DNA from: Chthonomonadaceae bacterium
GTDB lineage: Bacteria > Armatimonadota > Chthonomonadetes > Chthonomonadales > Chthonomonadaceae
DNA: 64,000 nt
Direction of reading: 5' to 3'
NCBI GenBank assembly: GCA_025352825.1
Contig: JANXSG010000218.1
Span: forward strand, 19,833-83,832
Positions 42,486 to 52,038 of the stretch are shown here, in pieces. The position numbers and the translations under genes were made by a program. The notes below the pieces were generated by a model. The model was not told the DNA's origin. It saw nothing but the letters and a program-made list of their open reading frames with translations, and did no database searches. Position 1 is the first letter of the stretch. Each line of letters begins with the position of its first letter.

Positions 42486-43270
42486 AGCTTCCAGATATCA
42501 GGATATTTGGTTTTATACACATTCGTGTCGTTGGAACTATCGATCGGGATATCGTAGCGTGTACGAACGGTATCTAAAGCTCCGTATAATCTATCCATCT
42601 GCATCGCTTTGGCATGCCCGTCACAAAATGAGATATTGACCTGTCTATTGTGTCGTGGAGTCGGGCTGGAGTGCCAAACTTCCTGCCAGGTAGGATCACC
42701 AGCGCCACCGAGTGCATCATCCTGAAGTGGTGGAACTACCCATGGGAAGAAGATTGGAACCGTTTCCCACCAGCAGCCCGCAGCATCTCCGGTGGCGATG
42801 CAGTTATCTATCTGCGCATCCATGAAGGCGACGTGACTGGATGGCTCATCGATTGAACCTAATGCGACTCCATCAGGAGATGGTGTCGCCATAGAGTATC
42901 CTAATCTGCCTTCATCCCTCGCCTTTTTAAATTTGGTAGGAACTGGTGCATCAGGGCATTTTGAGTACAAGTTACTTTTTGAGTATGGCTGAAGTACATA
43001 AACAAAAGCGTGTGTCACCAGACCGCCGCTTGGATCATAATTCAAATCGACCACATCGACTGCGCTCGGGCAGAACGTTTCATCATAATCCTGGATATAC
43101 ATCGCAGAAGCCAATCCAATTTGCCGCACGTTCGATACACATGTAATTGCTCTTGCTTTCTCCCTAGCTTGAGCAAAAACAGGAAATAGAATTGCCGCAA
43201 GAATAGCTATAATCGCAATGACCACCACAAGCTCGATAAGTGTGAAACCACGTTTCATAGGAAATGCCAT
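42473..43270 (-). CDS. Prepilin-type N-methylation protein with H-x9-DG C-terminal domain (second copy)
   Basis: 265 residues. Prepilin cleavage site [20 protein letters not shown], then [26 protein letters not shown] with the typical single Cys, and a C-terminal His-x9-DG ([17 protein letters not shown]). It closely parallels the gene at 11087 but is not identical, so it is a paralogue. Ribosome site AAGGAGAGAG. It is followed with overlap by the small lipoprotein. Confidence 0.92.
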   Translation of the reverse strand: MAFPMKRGFTLIELVVVIAIIAILAAILFPVFAQAREKARAITCVSNVRQIGLASAMYIQDYDETFCPSAVDVVDLNYDPSGGLVTHAFVYVLQPYSKSNLYSKCPDAPVPTKFKKARDEGRLGYSMATPSPDGVALGSIDEPSSHVAFMDAQIDNCIATGDAAGCWWETVPIFFPWVVPPLQDDALGGAGDPTWQEVWHSSPTPRHNRQVNISFCDGHAKAMQMDRLYGALDTVRTRYDIPIDSSNDTNVYKTKYPDIWKLWQW

Positions 43271-43397
43271 TTACTCTCTCCTTGATGATTTTAGACTGGA
43301 ACGAATAGATTCCTGAAAAAGCATAGAAAATACGAACATTAGATTGAGGTTACGAATTGACTGCGATGTCGAGGTTACCGAAAGTGAAACAAAAGAT

Positions 43398-43426
43398 ATT
43401 ATACATGGAAAAAAAGAATTGTACAA
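43398..43426 (-). promoter_or_regulatory. Sigma70 promoter of the second prepilin-like gene
   Basis: Minus strand: TTGTAC (43426-43421), 17-base spacer, TATAAT (43403-43398), giving a roughly 125-base leader. Confidence 0.8.
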
Positions 43427-43519
43427 GGGCAATAGGTTAGCATTTTTGATATATTTACAAATTATTTTAATTTGAATTGCGTGTGCAAACTAATCAAAAC
43501 TAAACATAATGTGGTTACT

Positions 43520-43754
43520 GGGGTGATTGCAAAACCCAGGGAAATACCAATTTTTGCCTAACCCCCTGATCCCCCTCTCACAAAAAAAGGCGAGGGGAGA
43601 ATTTATCAGGAATTTCAGCCCATCTATAGTCGCTACACGCTTTCTGCATCTGCTTAGATTCGTGGATTTGTCACCCCTTCTCCTGTTTTTGGGAGAGGGG
43701 GCAGGAGGTGAGGGCTGAAATACGCGTATATACTCGCCTTTTTGCAATTACCTC
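43520..43754. mobile_element. MITE-like element, family A copy with outer ends
   Basis: The left end (43520 on) reads GGGGTGATTGCAAAAC and the right end, inverted, GAGGTAATTGCAAAAAGG, matching the terminal repeats of the 14070 element. Inside are the arm text ACCCCCTGATCCCCCTCTCA and the hairpin CTTCTCCTGTTTTTGGGAGA with a GGAGGTGAGGG tail. It carries no gene and lies between two divergent genes. Confidence 0.7.
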
Positions 43755-43892
43755 ACATACGGCAAAATGGATTGGAGTGGCGGATAAGCAGCAAAACCTG
43801 GAAATTGTACCTGTAATATCCTGCGATCTTATCCAATTATATGATATAATTTCATTATGAATTATGCATGACGATTCGTTTTGGAGGTAGAC

Positions 43893-44132
43893 ATGCCTGT
43901 CGAAGAGAGAGAACCTGAAGTTGCAGATTTAGACACCACGATGCCGCCTATTTTTGGGCGATGCCCCGTCTGCGGTAAACATTTGCGCCCACGAGATAGA
44001 TACACCGGAGAACCAGCCGCCCCACCCGTAGGCGCAGGCATACTTTCACGGGCAAAATGTGATAAATGCGGAGCTATCATTGAGTACATGGGTAATGGAG
44101 TCTGGCGCGCAGTAGACCCTGTAGAACTTTAG
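43893..44132 (+). CDS. Small double-CxxC zinc-ribbon protein
   Basis: 79 residues from the ATG at 43893, with GGAGGT directly upstream. An acidic N-terminus (EEREPEVADLD) is followed by GRCPVCGKHLRPRDRYTG and, 30 residues on, AKCDKCGAIIEYMGNGVW, giving a four-Cys zinc ribbon. Likely a nucleic-acid- or protein-binding mini-protein; no family assigned. It is followed 67 bases later by the MATE pump gene. Confidence 0.7.
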   Translation: MPVEEREPEVADLDTTMPPIFGRCPVCGKHLRPRDRYTGEPAAPPVGAGILSRAKCDKCGAIIEYMGNGVWRAVDPVEL

Positions 44133-44199
44133 ATGATTGCTAAATTTCATAAGAGATCGACCAATAAAAAATTGTATCATTTGAGGATGGAAATATGGT

Positions 44200-45657
44200 T
44201 TGTCCATAGACGAAATGGAACAAGATGATGCGCTCAAAGGAAGTGCACAACATCGAGGTACTCATATTGAAGTAGGAACTGACCCTGCATTTGCATTTCG
44301 CAGAACCCGACGAGATATACACCACGAAGTATGGAGTCTCGCCTGGCCTTCTGTTGCAACCATGCTCCTGCAGACAGTAAACAGTCTTCTTGATGTATTT
44401 TTTGTAGGGCGTCTTCCCCAAAGTAGGCAGGCTCTAGCAGCAACCGGAGTTGGAGGCCAGGTAATCTTTCTCCTAATCTCTCTCGCGATGGGAGTATCCG
44501 TGGGCACAACTGCCCTCGTTGCCAGATTTATAGGCGGTGGAGATCGGGACAGCGCCTCAAAAGCTACTTCACAATCCATTTCCCTGAGCCTTGTTTTATC
44601 CACGATATGTTTTCTCGTTTTTTATTCATCCCGAAATAAACTTGTCGGATGGCTTTTGCACGGCAGTGATGGTGCAGCTGCTGGCGTGATGTGCTCTCAA
44701 TTTCTTGGAGCCGCCCTCCTCGCAACAGTACCACTATTTTTGATGAATGCATTGATGGGCAGTTTTCGAGGTCTTGGCGACACACGATCACCGATGCTAA
44801 TCCAGGCGGCCGTCATCACCACGCATATTTCTTTCAACATCATCCTAATTTATGGATATCTGGGATTTCCCAGAATGGGAGTGCAGGGAGCAGGAGCGGC
44901 ATTTTTCTTATCTATAGTTGTAGGCACATTTTTGTATTTCTTTGCACTTATTAAGCGCACTCCCATTTCTGATTCTTTAAAAATTTCTGCGATGAAACTT
45001 AAATATGAGTGGGTTCAGCGAATTCTCAAGATTGGCATCCCCGCAGCAATCCAGTCAGTGATCAGAACATTAGGAATGATGTCTTTTACGGGACTGCTCG
45101 CACGTACTCTCGAAGGATCTGCCGGTGTTGCCGCCATGCAGATCGGTTTGAGAGCAGAAGCTCTGGCATTTATGCCTGGATTTGGATATAGTGTAGCCGC
45201 TGCAGCACTTGTTGGCCAAAGTATGGGAGCAAAGGATATCGAAGGTGCAGAGGAGTATGGGTGGGCTGCGAATATGCAAGGTGTCGGTGTAATGTCATTT
45301 ATGGCGATGCTCTTTTTTGTTTTCGCTCATCCGATATCGGCTCTTTTCACCACTGATCCTACTGTTCAGAAGCTTTCGGCAGCTTATCTCCAAATAAATG
45401 CTTTTTGTGAACCATTCATAGCGATCGGAATTGTGCTTACAGGAGCACTTCAGGGCGCGGGTGATACGCTGCGGCCGACATTTATTACTTTCATCACAAT
45501 GTGGGTGCTCCGTTTGCCATTAGCATATCTGTTCATGTTTACTTTTAATATGCAGACTGTCGGCGCGTGGTATTCCATGCTCATTAGCACAACGCTTGCG
45601 GGTTTAATGACTCTCTCTCTCTTCCGTGGTGGCAAGTGGAAATCTATCAAAGTTTAG
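44200..45657 (+). CDS. MATE family multidrug efflux transporter (NorM-like)
   Basis: 485 residues with about twelve helices in two pseudo-symmetrical halves. Family text: LAWPSVATMLLQTVNSLLDVFFVGRL and GSFRGLGDTRSPMLIQ in the first half, FGYSVAAAALVGQSMGAKD and LTGALQGAGDTLRPTFITF in the second. It exports cationic compounds using Na+ or H+ gradients. The start is the TTG at 44200 with GAGGATGG upstream, or the ATG at 44215. A polar N-terminal tail of about 40 residues is longer than usual. Confidence 0.92.
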   Translation: MSIDEMEQDDALKGSAQHRGTHIEVGTDPAFAFRRTRRDIHHEVWSLAWPSVATMLLQTVNSLLDVFFVGRLPQSRQALAATGVGGQVIFLLISLAMGVSVGTTALVARFIGGGDRDSASKATSQSISLSLVLSTICFLVFYSSRNKLVGWLLHGSDGAAAGVMCSQFLGAALLATVPLFLMNALMGSFRGLGDTRSPMLIQAAVITTHISFNIILIYGYLGFPRMGVQGAGAAFFLSIVVGTFLYFFALIKRTPISDSLKISAMKLKYEWVQRILKIGIPAAIQSVIRTLGMMSFTGLLARTLEGSAGVAAMQIGLRAEALAFMPGFGYSVAAAALVGQSMGAKDIEGAEEYGWAANMQGVGVMSFMAMLFFVFAHPISALFTTDPTVQKLSAAYLQINAFCEPFIAIGIVLTGALQGAGDTLRPTFITFITMWVLRLPLAYLFMFTFNMQTVGAWYSMLISTTLAGLMTLSLFRGGKWKSIKV

Positions 45658-45729
45658 CCTCTGACCTTTGCTTAAGGTACAATATCTACTTAAATCCACA
45701 TGGGAAATATTTTAAACGGGAGGCTCAGA

Positions 45730-46512
45730 ATGACTGCAGTAATGGAAGGCAAAAGTGTACTCATTACCGGAGTGAGGAACAAGTGGAGTATAGCGTGGCA
45801 CGCGGCAAAGTCCCTTCATCGCGAAGGAGCAAATCTGATCTATTCTGTTTTTAGCGACAGAGAGATGGGATCACTTGAGAAGCTGCTAAGAGAAGCAGGA
45901 ATGAATGGTCCTATAATCCAGTGCGATGCGACAGAAGACGATCAAGTGACAGCTCTTTTCGATAAAGCATCTGGATATTGCGATGGTAAACTGGACGGCC
46001 TTCTTCATGCGATGGCTTTTGCCAACAAAGAGGAACTTGCGGGCGAATACGTATCTACTTCTAAAGCAGGTTTTAACCTAGCCCACGAAGCAAGCGTGTA
46101 TACTTTAATCAGCCTGTCGAGAGGCGCACGTCCATTAATAAAGGCGGCAGGCGGAGGAAGTATTGTTACTCTAAGTTATATCGGAGCAGTACGGGCTATT
46201 CCTAATTATAATGTAATGGGAGTAGCAAAGGCATCGTTAGAAGCGAGTGTGCGGTATCTAGCCTCTGATATGGGGAAAGAAAATATTCGTGTAAACGCGA
46301 TTTCGGCAGCTCCCATCAAAACATTGGCTGCCAGTGGAATTACCGGTTTTGATTCCATGCTGAAAGATTCGGAAGAGAAATGTCTCCTGCATCGTAGAAT
46401 TGATGGTGAGGAGATAGGGGACTCCGTTCTCATGTTACTTAGTCCCTGGGCTAGAGCTATCACGGGGGAAGTTATCTATGTTGATGGCGGTTACCACATT
46501 TTAGGAATGTAA
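45730..46512 (+). CDS. fabI: Enoyl-[acyl-carrier-protein] reductase FabI
   Basis: 260 residues of the short-chain dehydrogenase fold specialised for the last step of fatty-acid elongation. The FabI-type cofactor loop GVRNKWSIAW is near residue 14, and the catalytic set Tyr150, Tyr160 and Lys167 (SYIGAVRAIPNYNVMGVAK) has the E. coli spacing. C-terminal VDGGYHILGM is also typical. Start is ATG 45730 because GGGAGG lies six bases upstream; an in-frame ATG at 45700 has no such site. It uses NAD(P)H and is a triclosan-type target. Confidence 0.96.
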   Translation: MTAVMEGKSVLITGVRNKWSIAWHAAKSLHREGANLIYSVFSDREMGSLEKLLREAGMNGPIIQCDATEDDQVTALFDKASGYCDGKLDGLLHAMAFANKEELAGEYVSTSKAGFNLAHEASVYTLISLSRGARPLIKAAGGGSIVTLSYIGAVRAIPNYNVMGVAKASLEASVRYLASDMGKENIRVNAISAAPIKTLAASGITGFDSMLKDSEEKCLLHRRIDGEEIGDSVLMLLSPWARAITGEVIYVDGGYHILGM

Positions 46513-46568
46513 CGAATAATCTGCAGGGCATTGAAATTGCCGGCAGAATTACTGTTAGGAGCAAATTA

Positions 46569-47684
46569 ATGCCATACACACCACTGCCCTCTCCAAGAAT
46601 ACTACTCGGGCCAGGGCCGAGTTGTGTGACTCCCAGAGTTCTGGAAGCACTTGGCCGTGAACCGATTGGATATCTTGATCCGGAGCTTTTTACACTTCTC
46701 GGAGAACTCAGAAGTGGCCTGCGTAAATTATTTGGCACATCCAATGATTTCACTCTTCCTCTTACCGGTACTGGTATGGCCGGAATGGAGAGCTGCCTTG
46801 TGAATCTAATTGAGCCGGGAGATAGTGTTGTCATAGGAGTGGCGGGTTTTTTTGGTACTAGAATGGTAGAGATTAGCCGGAGGCTAGGGGCTGAAGTGAC
46901 TGTCATCGAAGGAGAGTGGGGGAGGATACTGGAGCCAGAGCAGTTTGAGAAGGCGCTGAAAAACCTGAGCAAAGTGAAACTTGTAGGCTGTGTCCATGCG
47001 GAGACTTCGACAGGCATTAAACAACCATTGAAAGCTATTGGAAAGCTTGCCCACGATCATGGCGCACTTTTTTTAGTCGACGCGGTAACATCTCTTGGAG
47101 GACTGCCCGTAAATCTTGATGACGCTGGCGCAGATGCTGCCTACTCCGCTACCCAAAAGTGTGTGGGAGCTCCCCCAGGATTGGCGCCGATATCAGTTTC
47201 AGACAGGGCGTGGAAAGCAGTAGATGCCAGGAAAGGTGCCGTACCAAACTGGTATTACGATTGGAAACTGCTGCGTGCATATTTTGACGACGCACATCTA
47301 TATCATCATACGGTTCCAGTTAATCTCTACTATGCTTTGAACCAGGCTCTTGCAGAAACAATGGAAGAAGGGATGGAGAACAGATTTTCTCGACACGAGC
47401 AGGTAAGTAAACTACTCACGGATGGATTAAACGAGATTGGAATTTACCCATTCGCTCAAGAGGGATACAGGCTCCCCACCCTGAATGCAGTAATAATCCC
47501 TGCTGATGTTCAGGATGAAATGGCTGTCCGTAAAAGACTGCTGTTTGAATATGGTTTGGAAATCGGTGGTGGTTTGGGGCATCTTAAGGGTAAAATCTGG
47601 CGCATCGGAACAATGGGCGCTTCGGCAACCCCGAGAAATGTACTACTACTGCTAGCGGCGTTAAAATCTATTTTACATAATTAA
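46569..47684 (+). CDS. Class V aminotransferase (serine/alanine-glyoxylate aminotransferase)
   Basis: 371 residues of the PLP fold type I, class V. LLGPGPSCVTPRVLEALGRE and GYLDPELF at the N-terminus, VHAETSTGIKQPL, FLVDAVTSLGGLPVNLD and the PLP-Lys in SATQKCVGAPPG (K197) match alanine-glyoxylate and serine-glyoxylate aminotransferases. It would make glycine from glyoxylate. AGGAG precedes the ATG by seven bases. It follows fabI after 56 bases and may be co-transcribed. Glycine produced could feed the glycine cleavage operon further along the window. Confidence 0.92.
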   Translation: MPYTPLPSPRILLGPGPSCVTPRVLEALGREPIGYLDPELFTLLGELRSGLRKLFGTSNDFTLPLTGTGMAGMESCLVNLIEPGDSVVIGVAGFFGTRMVEISRRLGAEVTVIEGEWGRILEPEQFEKALKNLSKVKLVGCVHAETSTGIKQPLKAIGKLAHDHGALFLVDAVTSLGGLPVNLDDAGADAAYSATQKCVGAPPGLAPISVSDRAWKAVDARKGAVPNWYYDWKLLRAYFDDAHLYHHTVPVNLYYALNQALAETMEEGMENRFSRHEQVSKLLTDGLNEIGIYPFAQEGYRLPTLNAVIIPADVQDEMAVRKRLLFEYGLEIGGGLGHLKGKIWRIGTMGASATPRNVLLLLAALKSILHN

Positions 47685-47694
47685 CTAATATTTA

Positions 47695-47745
47695 CCGGGA
47701 GTTGAAAACTACCGGCATTAAAAAGCAGACGTCTTCCAGACGCGA
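47695..47745. repeat. Dispersed repeat family C, copy 2
   Basis: CCGGGAGTTGAAAACTACCGG, a hairpin in its own right, is followed by AAAAAGCAGACGTCTTCCAG and ACGCG, closely matching 6959-7010. It lies just after the aminotransferase stop. Confidence 0.65.
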
Positions 47746-47798
47746 ATTTATTTCAGCCCTTTTATTTTAATCGCCGTGAAATTAATCAATCGACGAAA

Positions 47799-48806
47799 GT
47801 GACCTTTACAAATATGGGACTATTTGCACCAGATCAGAACGCTCAGTCTGTTCTAGATAATGCACCGACACGCATGAGATGGACTCGGGAGCTAGGGACT
47901 CGTAAATTGCTGGGCAGTTTTGTAAGTCTGCTCGTGATCTGGTTTGTATACGGCAAAATTCACGATCATTTTCTTCTGCAGACTACCTGGCCGCCACTCA
48001 AGCCTCAAATGAACGGACTTTCGGTAGTCGGAACACTCGATGCAAGAGATAATATTGAACGAAATATGTTTCGGATAGTGCATCTGAATGAGAGTTCCAG
48101 AGCAGAACTTACAGATTACGGCTGGCGAGGAATATTCGACCCCAGTAACGGGGAACTATTTACAGATGAGGTAGGCAGCACAATTCGATCCGCTATCACC
48201 GTGGATGGTGTTGCAGGCTATGCGATGCTGGAGCCGTTTCTTCGGTCTGGAGTTGATCGACTTCTCAAAAAAGGAGCTGGAACTGTTATAGTTTCAAAAG
48301 AGACCCCGATCGCTTACACGGAAACAATAGGAACAGCACTTACTAACAAACAGACGACGCTTGGTGAGCTGTTGAGCAAATTTGCCGAACATGCCAATGG
48401 AAAAGGAAACGATAACGAAGTTCAAGAGGCAGGGAGTGGCAGCGGCCGTGAAGTGGAACACGGATTGGCAATTCCTGCTACAGTGCTGGAAAATACTTGT
48501 CCGGTTGTATTAACAGGCGTTCATTTCACCGGCGGATGGCTGGAAGAAAAACCAGCTAATCTACTGGAAGGTAAAACTTATACGGTTCATCTTAATTTAA
48601 ACGATGAAGGCAGATCTCGTTTTTTTCAATGGTCCCACGATCATCTAAATGAGAGTCTGGTATTCGTTGTAAATGATAAAGTTTGCACTGCAGCACGCAT
48701 CAAACAGACTCTGGATGTAAACGATTGGGAAATAGGAAACATGAAAGATGGCGATGCTGCTCACGCCCTTGTTGACTTTGCAAATTCAAAATCAAAAAAT
48801 AGGTGA
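47799..48806 (+). CDS. Single-pass membrane protein with SecD P1-head-like domain
   Basis: 335 residues: a cytoplasmic tail, one helix (about 36-55, LLGSFVSLLVIWFVYGKI), then an extracytoplasmic region with no further helices. Residues about 265-320 (TYTVHLNLNDEGRSRFFQWS, LVFVVNDKVCTAARIKQTL) resemble the P1-head/base of SecD, which includes a short FNDEG strand and an exported cargo-gripping face. SecD proper has 5-6 more helices and a partner SecF, both absent here. A role in export or envelope quality control is only inference. The GTG start at 47799 has a poor ribosome site; ATG 47814 is the alternative. Confidence 0.6.
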   Translation: MTFTNMGLFAPDQNAQSVLDNAPTRMRWTRELGTRKLLGSFVSLLVIWFVYGKIHDHFLLQTTWPPLKPQMNGLSVVGTLDARDNIERNMFRIVHLNESSRAELTDYGWRGIFDPSNGELFTDEVGSTIRSAITVDGVAGYAMLEPFLRSGVDRLLKKGAGTVIVSKETPIAYTETIGTALTNKQTTLGELLSKFAEHANGKGNDNEVQEAGSGSGREVEHGLAIPATVLENTCPVVLTGVHFTGGWLEEKPANLLEGKTYTVHLNLNDEGRSRFFQWSHDHLNESLVFVVNDKVCTAARIKQTLDVNDWEIGNMKDGDAAHALVDFANSKSKNR

Positions 48807-48850
48807 AGTATAGTTAAGTGAAGTGTACTCCACTTAACTATACTTCACCT
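48801..48850 (+). terminator. 20-bp perfect hairpin overlapping a stop codon
   Basis: Arm 48801-48820 (AGGTGAAGTATAGTTAAGTG) is exactly inverted at 48831-48850, with a 10-base loop. The TGA stop of the SecD-like gene lies inside the left arm. No T-run follows, so ending transcription by this alone is doubtful. Confidence 0.6.
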
Positions 48851-48922
48851 GCCCCTCTCTGGAATGCATATATAATACATACCTAATATTATCGGACGTT
48901 TATTTTCCCTGATTTTATCATC

Positions 48923-49138
48923 ATGAATCTCACTGTTTACGGCTTGGTACTCACTGCAATATCTTCTGCATATTTAGTAAGCGAAATATTTGGCAGTTCA
49001 CTCTACGACTACTTGGGGCCAAATAACAAAAACGCTCACTACACGATAACACACGGATGGACCTCGACGCTCTGGTTAAGACTAGGCTTCACTTTCTTGG
49101 CGATCCTATTCATTCCTTTTTTACCAGCTTGGACATAA
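48923..49138 (+). CDS. Small two-helix membrane protein
   Basis: 71 residues with two predicted helices (LTVYGLVLTAISSAYLVSEI; LRLGFTFLAILFIPFLPAW) joined by a polar loop (YDYLGPNNKNAHYTITHGW). No family is recognised and no good ribosome site precedes the ATG, so it is a tentative gene. It lies between the 20-bp hairpin and a terminator-like hairpin. Confidence 0.45.
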   Translation: MNLTVYGLVLTAISSAYLVSEIFGSSLYDYLGPNNKNAHYTITHGWTSTLWLRLGFTFLAILFIPFLPAWT

Positions 49139-49172
49139 AGCAGTAAACCCTTATTTTCCCTATCAAAATTGA

Positions 49173-49202
49173 ACATCCGGTTCATTCTCATGAACCGGAT
49201 GT
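49173..49202. terminator. 13-bp perfect hairpin between convergent genes
   Basis: ACATCCGGTTCAT-TCTC-ATGAACCGGATGT is perfect. On the plus strand CTTGAG follows. On the minus strand TCAATTTTG follows, so it fits the end of the big secreted gene better. Confidence 0.65.
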
Positions 49203-49228
49203 CTTGAGTTACAGATCAGAATTTGCTC

Positions 49229-51643
49229 TCACTTTACCTGCAGCCAGCCCACTCTGGTTACTCCAAAGTGGTCAGCATCTTCGTTGAAGATTGCCACAAG
49301 CGCATAGTAGCCTAACGCCGAACCTACAGGAATTATGTAACTCAATTTTGCAATTCCATAGATATCGGTAACTGCGGAACCATATTCCATTCCTCCTACA
49401 GAGAAAGTGATGCTCTCACCTACCATAGGTACGCTGGATCCATTCTTGAGTTTTGCGGTCAGTGTCACCGTACTTCCAGCATGACCGGACACATTCGTTA
49501 TACTCAATACCACCGTTCCCTTGGTTACTCCCAACGTGCTGCTTACTACAGCGGGTGCGAAAACAGTATCCCCGGCAAATGTGGCCGTAGTCACATGCAA
49601 GCCAATGGTTGTCTCTTCAGGCACCATGAACTTGTATGTAGCCTTGCCGTACACGTTAGTTATTACTGGCGGGCCAATATTCACACCATCAAGTGAAAAC
49701 TGTACACTTTTGCCCGCTAGTACTACCTTGGTCTTTTGATTGCGCAGTGTAGCAATCAGTGTTGTGCTTTTACCTACCATACCCTTTGCGGTACTCATAG
49801 TGATCGTGGTGAGAAGCGAAGCAGCAAAGTTTGCTGTCAGTGTGCTATTACCACTGGCCGTGAAAGAATAATTGGCAGAAGAACTCACGATTACTGCGCC
49901 TTTTGTCCAGTTGACAAAGCCGTATCCAGCGTTTGCCGATGCAGTAACAGTTATACGATCACCGGTATTGTAAGTGCCACCACCTGTGGTGGTACCGCCA
50001 ACTGCAGGGACAGAACTAGTCGATACTGTGACGCTTGCCGCTGGGATAAAGTTTGCAATCAGGTGGCGATTTACATCGACCATATATGAGTAGCTTGCAG
50101 TGGTGCTCACTACTGCTCCACCATCTGTCCAGTTAAGAAAGGCATAGCCTGGATTGGGGGTTGCCACTACAGTTACGTTTGTACCGGAGTTGTAGTCTCC
50201 ATCACCCGAAGTACTGCCCCCTGCTGCCGGCGCAGCCAGGGTATTAATTTCAAAGTGAGGCAGAGGATTGACTCCCACATCGTTTATCGTGAGGTTGAAT
50301 GTTTTTGTGATATCACCACCGACCGCATCCGTGGAGTGGACGGTAAAAGTGAACGTACCAGTAACGGTTGGAGTTCCAGAAATTATGCCCGAAAGTTCGT
50401 CGAAACTCATTCCATTCGGCAGACTTCCCGTTCTGGTTGTCAGAATAGGAGCTGTGCCTGCAACTACAACCGAGCGGTCAGTATATTTTGAATTGACTTC
50501 CCCGTCCTGGAGATGATCGATTAATCCGATTTTACCTGCAGCATCGAACCCAGCCATCTGAGCGCCCACATAGTCGCCTACCACCACTTTTGTGGCCATA
50601 TCCACTGTAATTAAAACCCACTCACCTAGCGCCGGGTCGAAGTGATCGGCATAGGTTACTATTCCGATTCCGTGTTTACCATCGGGGCCGACGGTATCAC
50701 CCATAGACTCGCCTGTCTCAGCGTCGAGAGGGCCAACATATTTATAGAAGTCGTATCTGCGCGTGATTACTTCGTCGCCGTTTGGGAGACCTTCAGGAGC
50801 GCCTACCACTGCTACTTTTGGGCCACCATCCGGCTTTACAAAGGATTTCTGCATTATACGCCACTCGACTTCGACCTGATCCGGCTCGCCATTTTTCCAG
50901 CTCTTGAAATTCGGGTCGTTAGGATCGTCTGAAACCAAGTCTCTAAGTTCTACTACTTTATTGTTGTGTGAGGATGTTTTTGTCTCTTTAACCCAGCTTG
51001 CCGGACCAAATTCCATTACTGGAGGGGCTGGAGGTGGTGGTGGCACTATGACCGCCTGGACTTGAGCAGGCACCGCAACGGCGGGTGGCACATAGGTAAA
51101 TGTAGGAGTCGAAATATTCACCACACCTGCATGAACCAGATTACCTGTACCATCATCCTTTAGCCAGTTGTACTTCACTGAGGTGGGCTGACCATAGTAC
51201 CCTACCCCAAAATGCTCACCACCGAAATTTACGGAAGGATTCGTAAACTGATGCCCCATGGTGGGATTAATTGGCCCTGTAGGAACAATTGTCAGAGCAG
51301 CCCATGTGCCATCAAGATTTTTAGCGCTCTGGTATCGCACGAATACTTTTGGGTGCAATGGGTCGGTGTTATCCTCAGTTATTTTCGGCACCCCATAGTG
51401 ATTGTAGTCGTATGTGTACGTTATTGCCGTACTATGCATATCGTCGATTTCAATCTCAAATCCGTGACACTCTCCTCCAGTGTCGTTCACAGTATCAAAG
51501 TTATTGATACTTCCCCAAGCCTGACTGGCATTCACTGGAGTTGTATGGGCAAGTAATAACGCTGCCGCAAAGACAACCGGTACTAGCGAGAGTACTCCTT
51601 GAAAATGCCTCTTAAAACTGTGCAAAATTCCTCGACCGATCAT
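49229..51643 (-). CDS. Large secreted protein with He_PIG, InlB-type and Ig-like repeats
   Basis: 804 residues from the ATG at 51643, which has an AGGAGG ribosome site at ideal spacing and opens a signal peptide ending near TTPVNASQA. Then come a beta-rich lead domain, a Pro-tract linker (VIVPPPPPAPPVMEFG), a putative-Ig He_PIG segment (GSLPNGMSFDELSGIISGTP), two divergent InlB B-repeats (each with GYAFLNWT/GYGFVNWT), and two Ig-like repeats at the end (VQFSLDGVNIG, ITFSVGGMEYG). It looks like a surface adhesin or cell-wall-associated structural protein. The frame also continues 38 codons upstream to a GTG at 51757 with its own weak site, so a longer form is possible. Confidence 0.82.
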   Translation of the reverse strand: MIGRGILHSFKRHFQGVLSLVPVVFAAALLLAHTTPVNASQAWGSINNFDTVNDTGGECHGFEIEIDDMHSTAITYTYDYNHYGVPKITEDNTDPLHPKVFVRYQSAKNLDGTWAALTIVPTGPINPTMGHQFTNPSVNFGGEHFGVGYYGQPTSVKYNWLKDDGTGNLVHAGVVNISTPTFTYVPPAVAVPAQVQAVIVPPPPPAPPVMEFGPASWVKETKTSSHNNKVVELRDLVSDDPNDPNFKSWKNGEPDQVEVEWRIMQKSFVKPDGGPKVAVVGAPEGLPNGDEVITRRYDFYKYVGPLDAETGESMGDTVGPDGKHGIGIVTYADHFDPALGEWVLITVDMATKVVVGDYVGAQMAGFDAAGKIGLIDHLQDGEVNSKYTDRSVVVAGTAPILTTRTGSLPNGMSFDELSGIISGTPTVTGTFTFTVHSTDAVGGDITKTFNLTINDVGVNPLPHFEINTLAAPAAGGSTSGDGDYNSGTNVTVVATPNPGYAFLNWTDGGAVVSTTASYSYMVDVNRHLIANFIPAASVTVSTSSVPAVGGTTTGGGTYNTGDRITVTASANAGYGFVNWTKGAVIVSSSANYSFTASGNSTLTANFAASLLTTITMSTAKGMVGKSTTLIATLRNQKTKVVLAGKSVQFSLDGVNIGPPVITNVYGKATYKFMVPEETTIGLHVTTATFAGDTVFAPAVVSSTLGVTKGTVVLSITNVSGHAGSTVTLTAKLKNGSSVPMVGESITFSVGGMEYGSAVTDIYGIAKLSYIIPVGSALGYYALVAIFNEDADHFGVTRVGWLQVK

Positions 51644-52038
51644 TTTTTTCCTCCTGAGCGCTTCATTGCACTCACTCACAAGAAATGTACTTGTTTCTGT
51701 GATTGTTTTCAGATGCCCTACTGCGACATCTACATTTAAATCGGTGTTCATCTTCACGTTCCCTTCTATTATACCGATAACTATATATTAATATATATTT
51801 ATCAATATATAGCTCAATATAGAAGAGTATTTTCATCATTTGTTTAGTACATTTAACACAGGAAAATCTATAGATTTATTTAAAAATAATATTTTCCGAA
51901 ATCTGAATACAACTATTTTCAATCAGACGCAAATAAACACCTCCCATGTTAAAAAGAAGGTGTTACTTACATCAAATATTCAATTTGTGCTGCTTAAGCT
52001 AAAACTATGCTAAAATTCGAGATCGAACCGATTCCACA
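51644..52038. other. Upstream region and leader of the secreted repeat protein
   Basis: A minus-strand TATAAT sits just upstream of the alternative GTG at 51757, with no good -35. The stretch 51770-51850 is nearly pure A/T with ATATATTAATATAT runs. No gene besides the possible in-frame extension. Confidence 0.4.
51936..51974 (-). terminator. Possible terminator after the small membrane protein
   Basis: AACACCT pairs with AGGTGTT over a 25-base loop, followed on the minus strand by TATTTG. It lies 65 bases past the stop at 52039. Weak. Confidence 0.35.
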
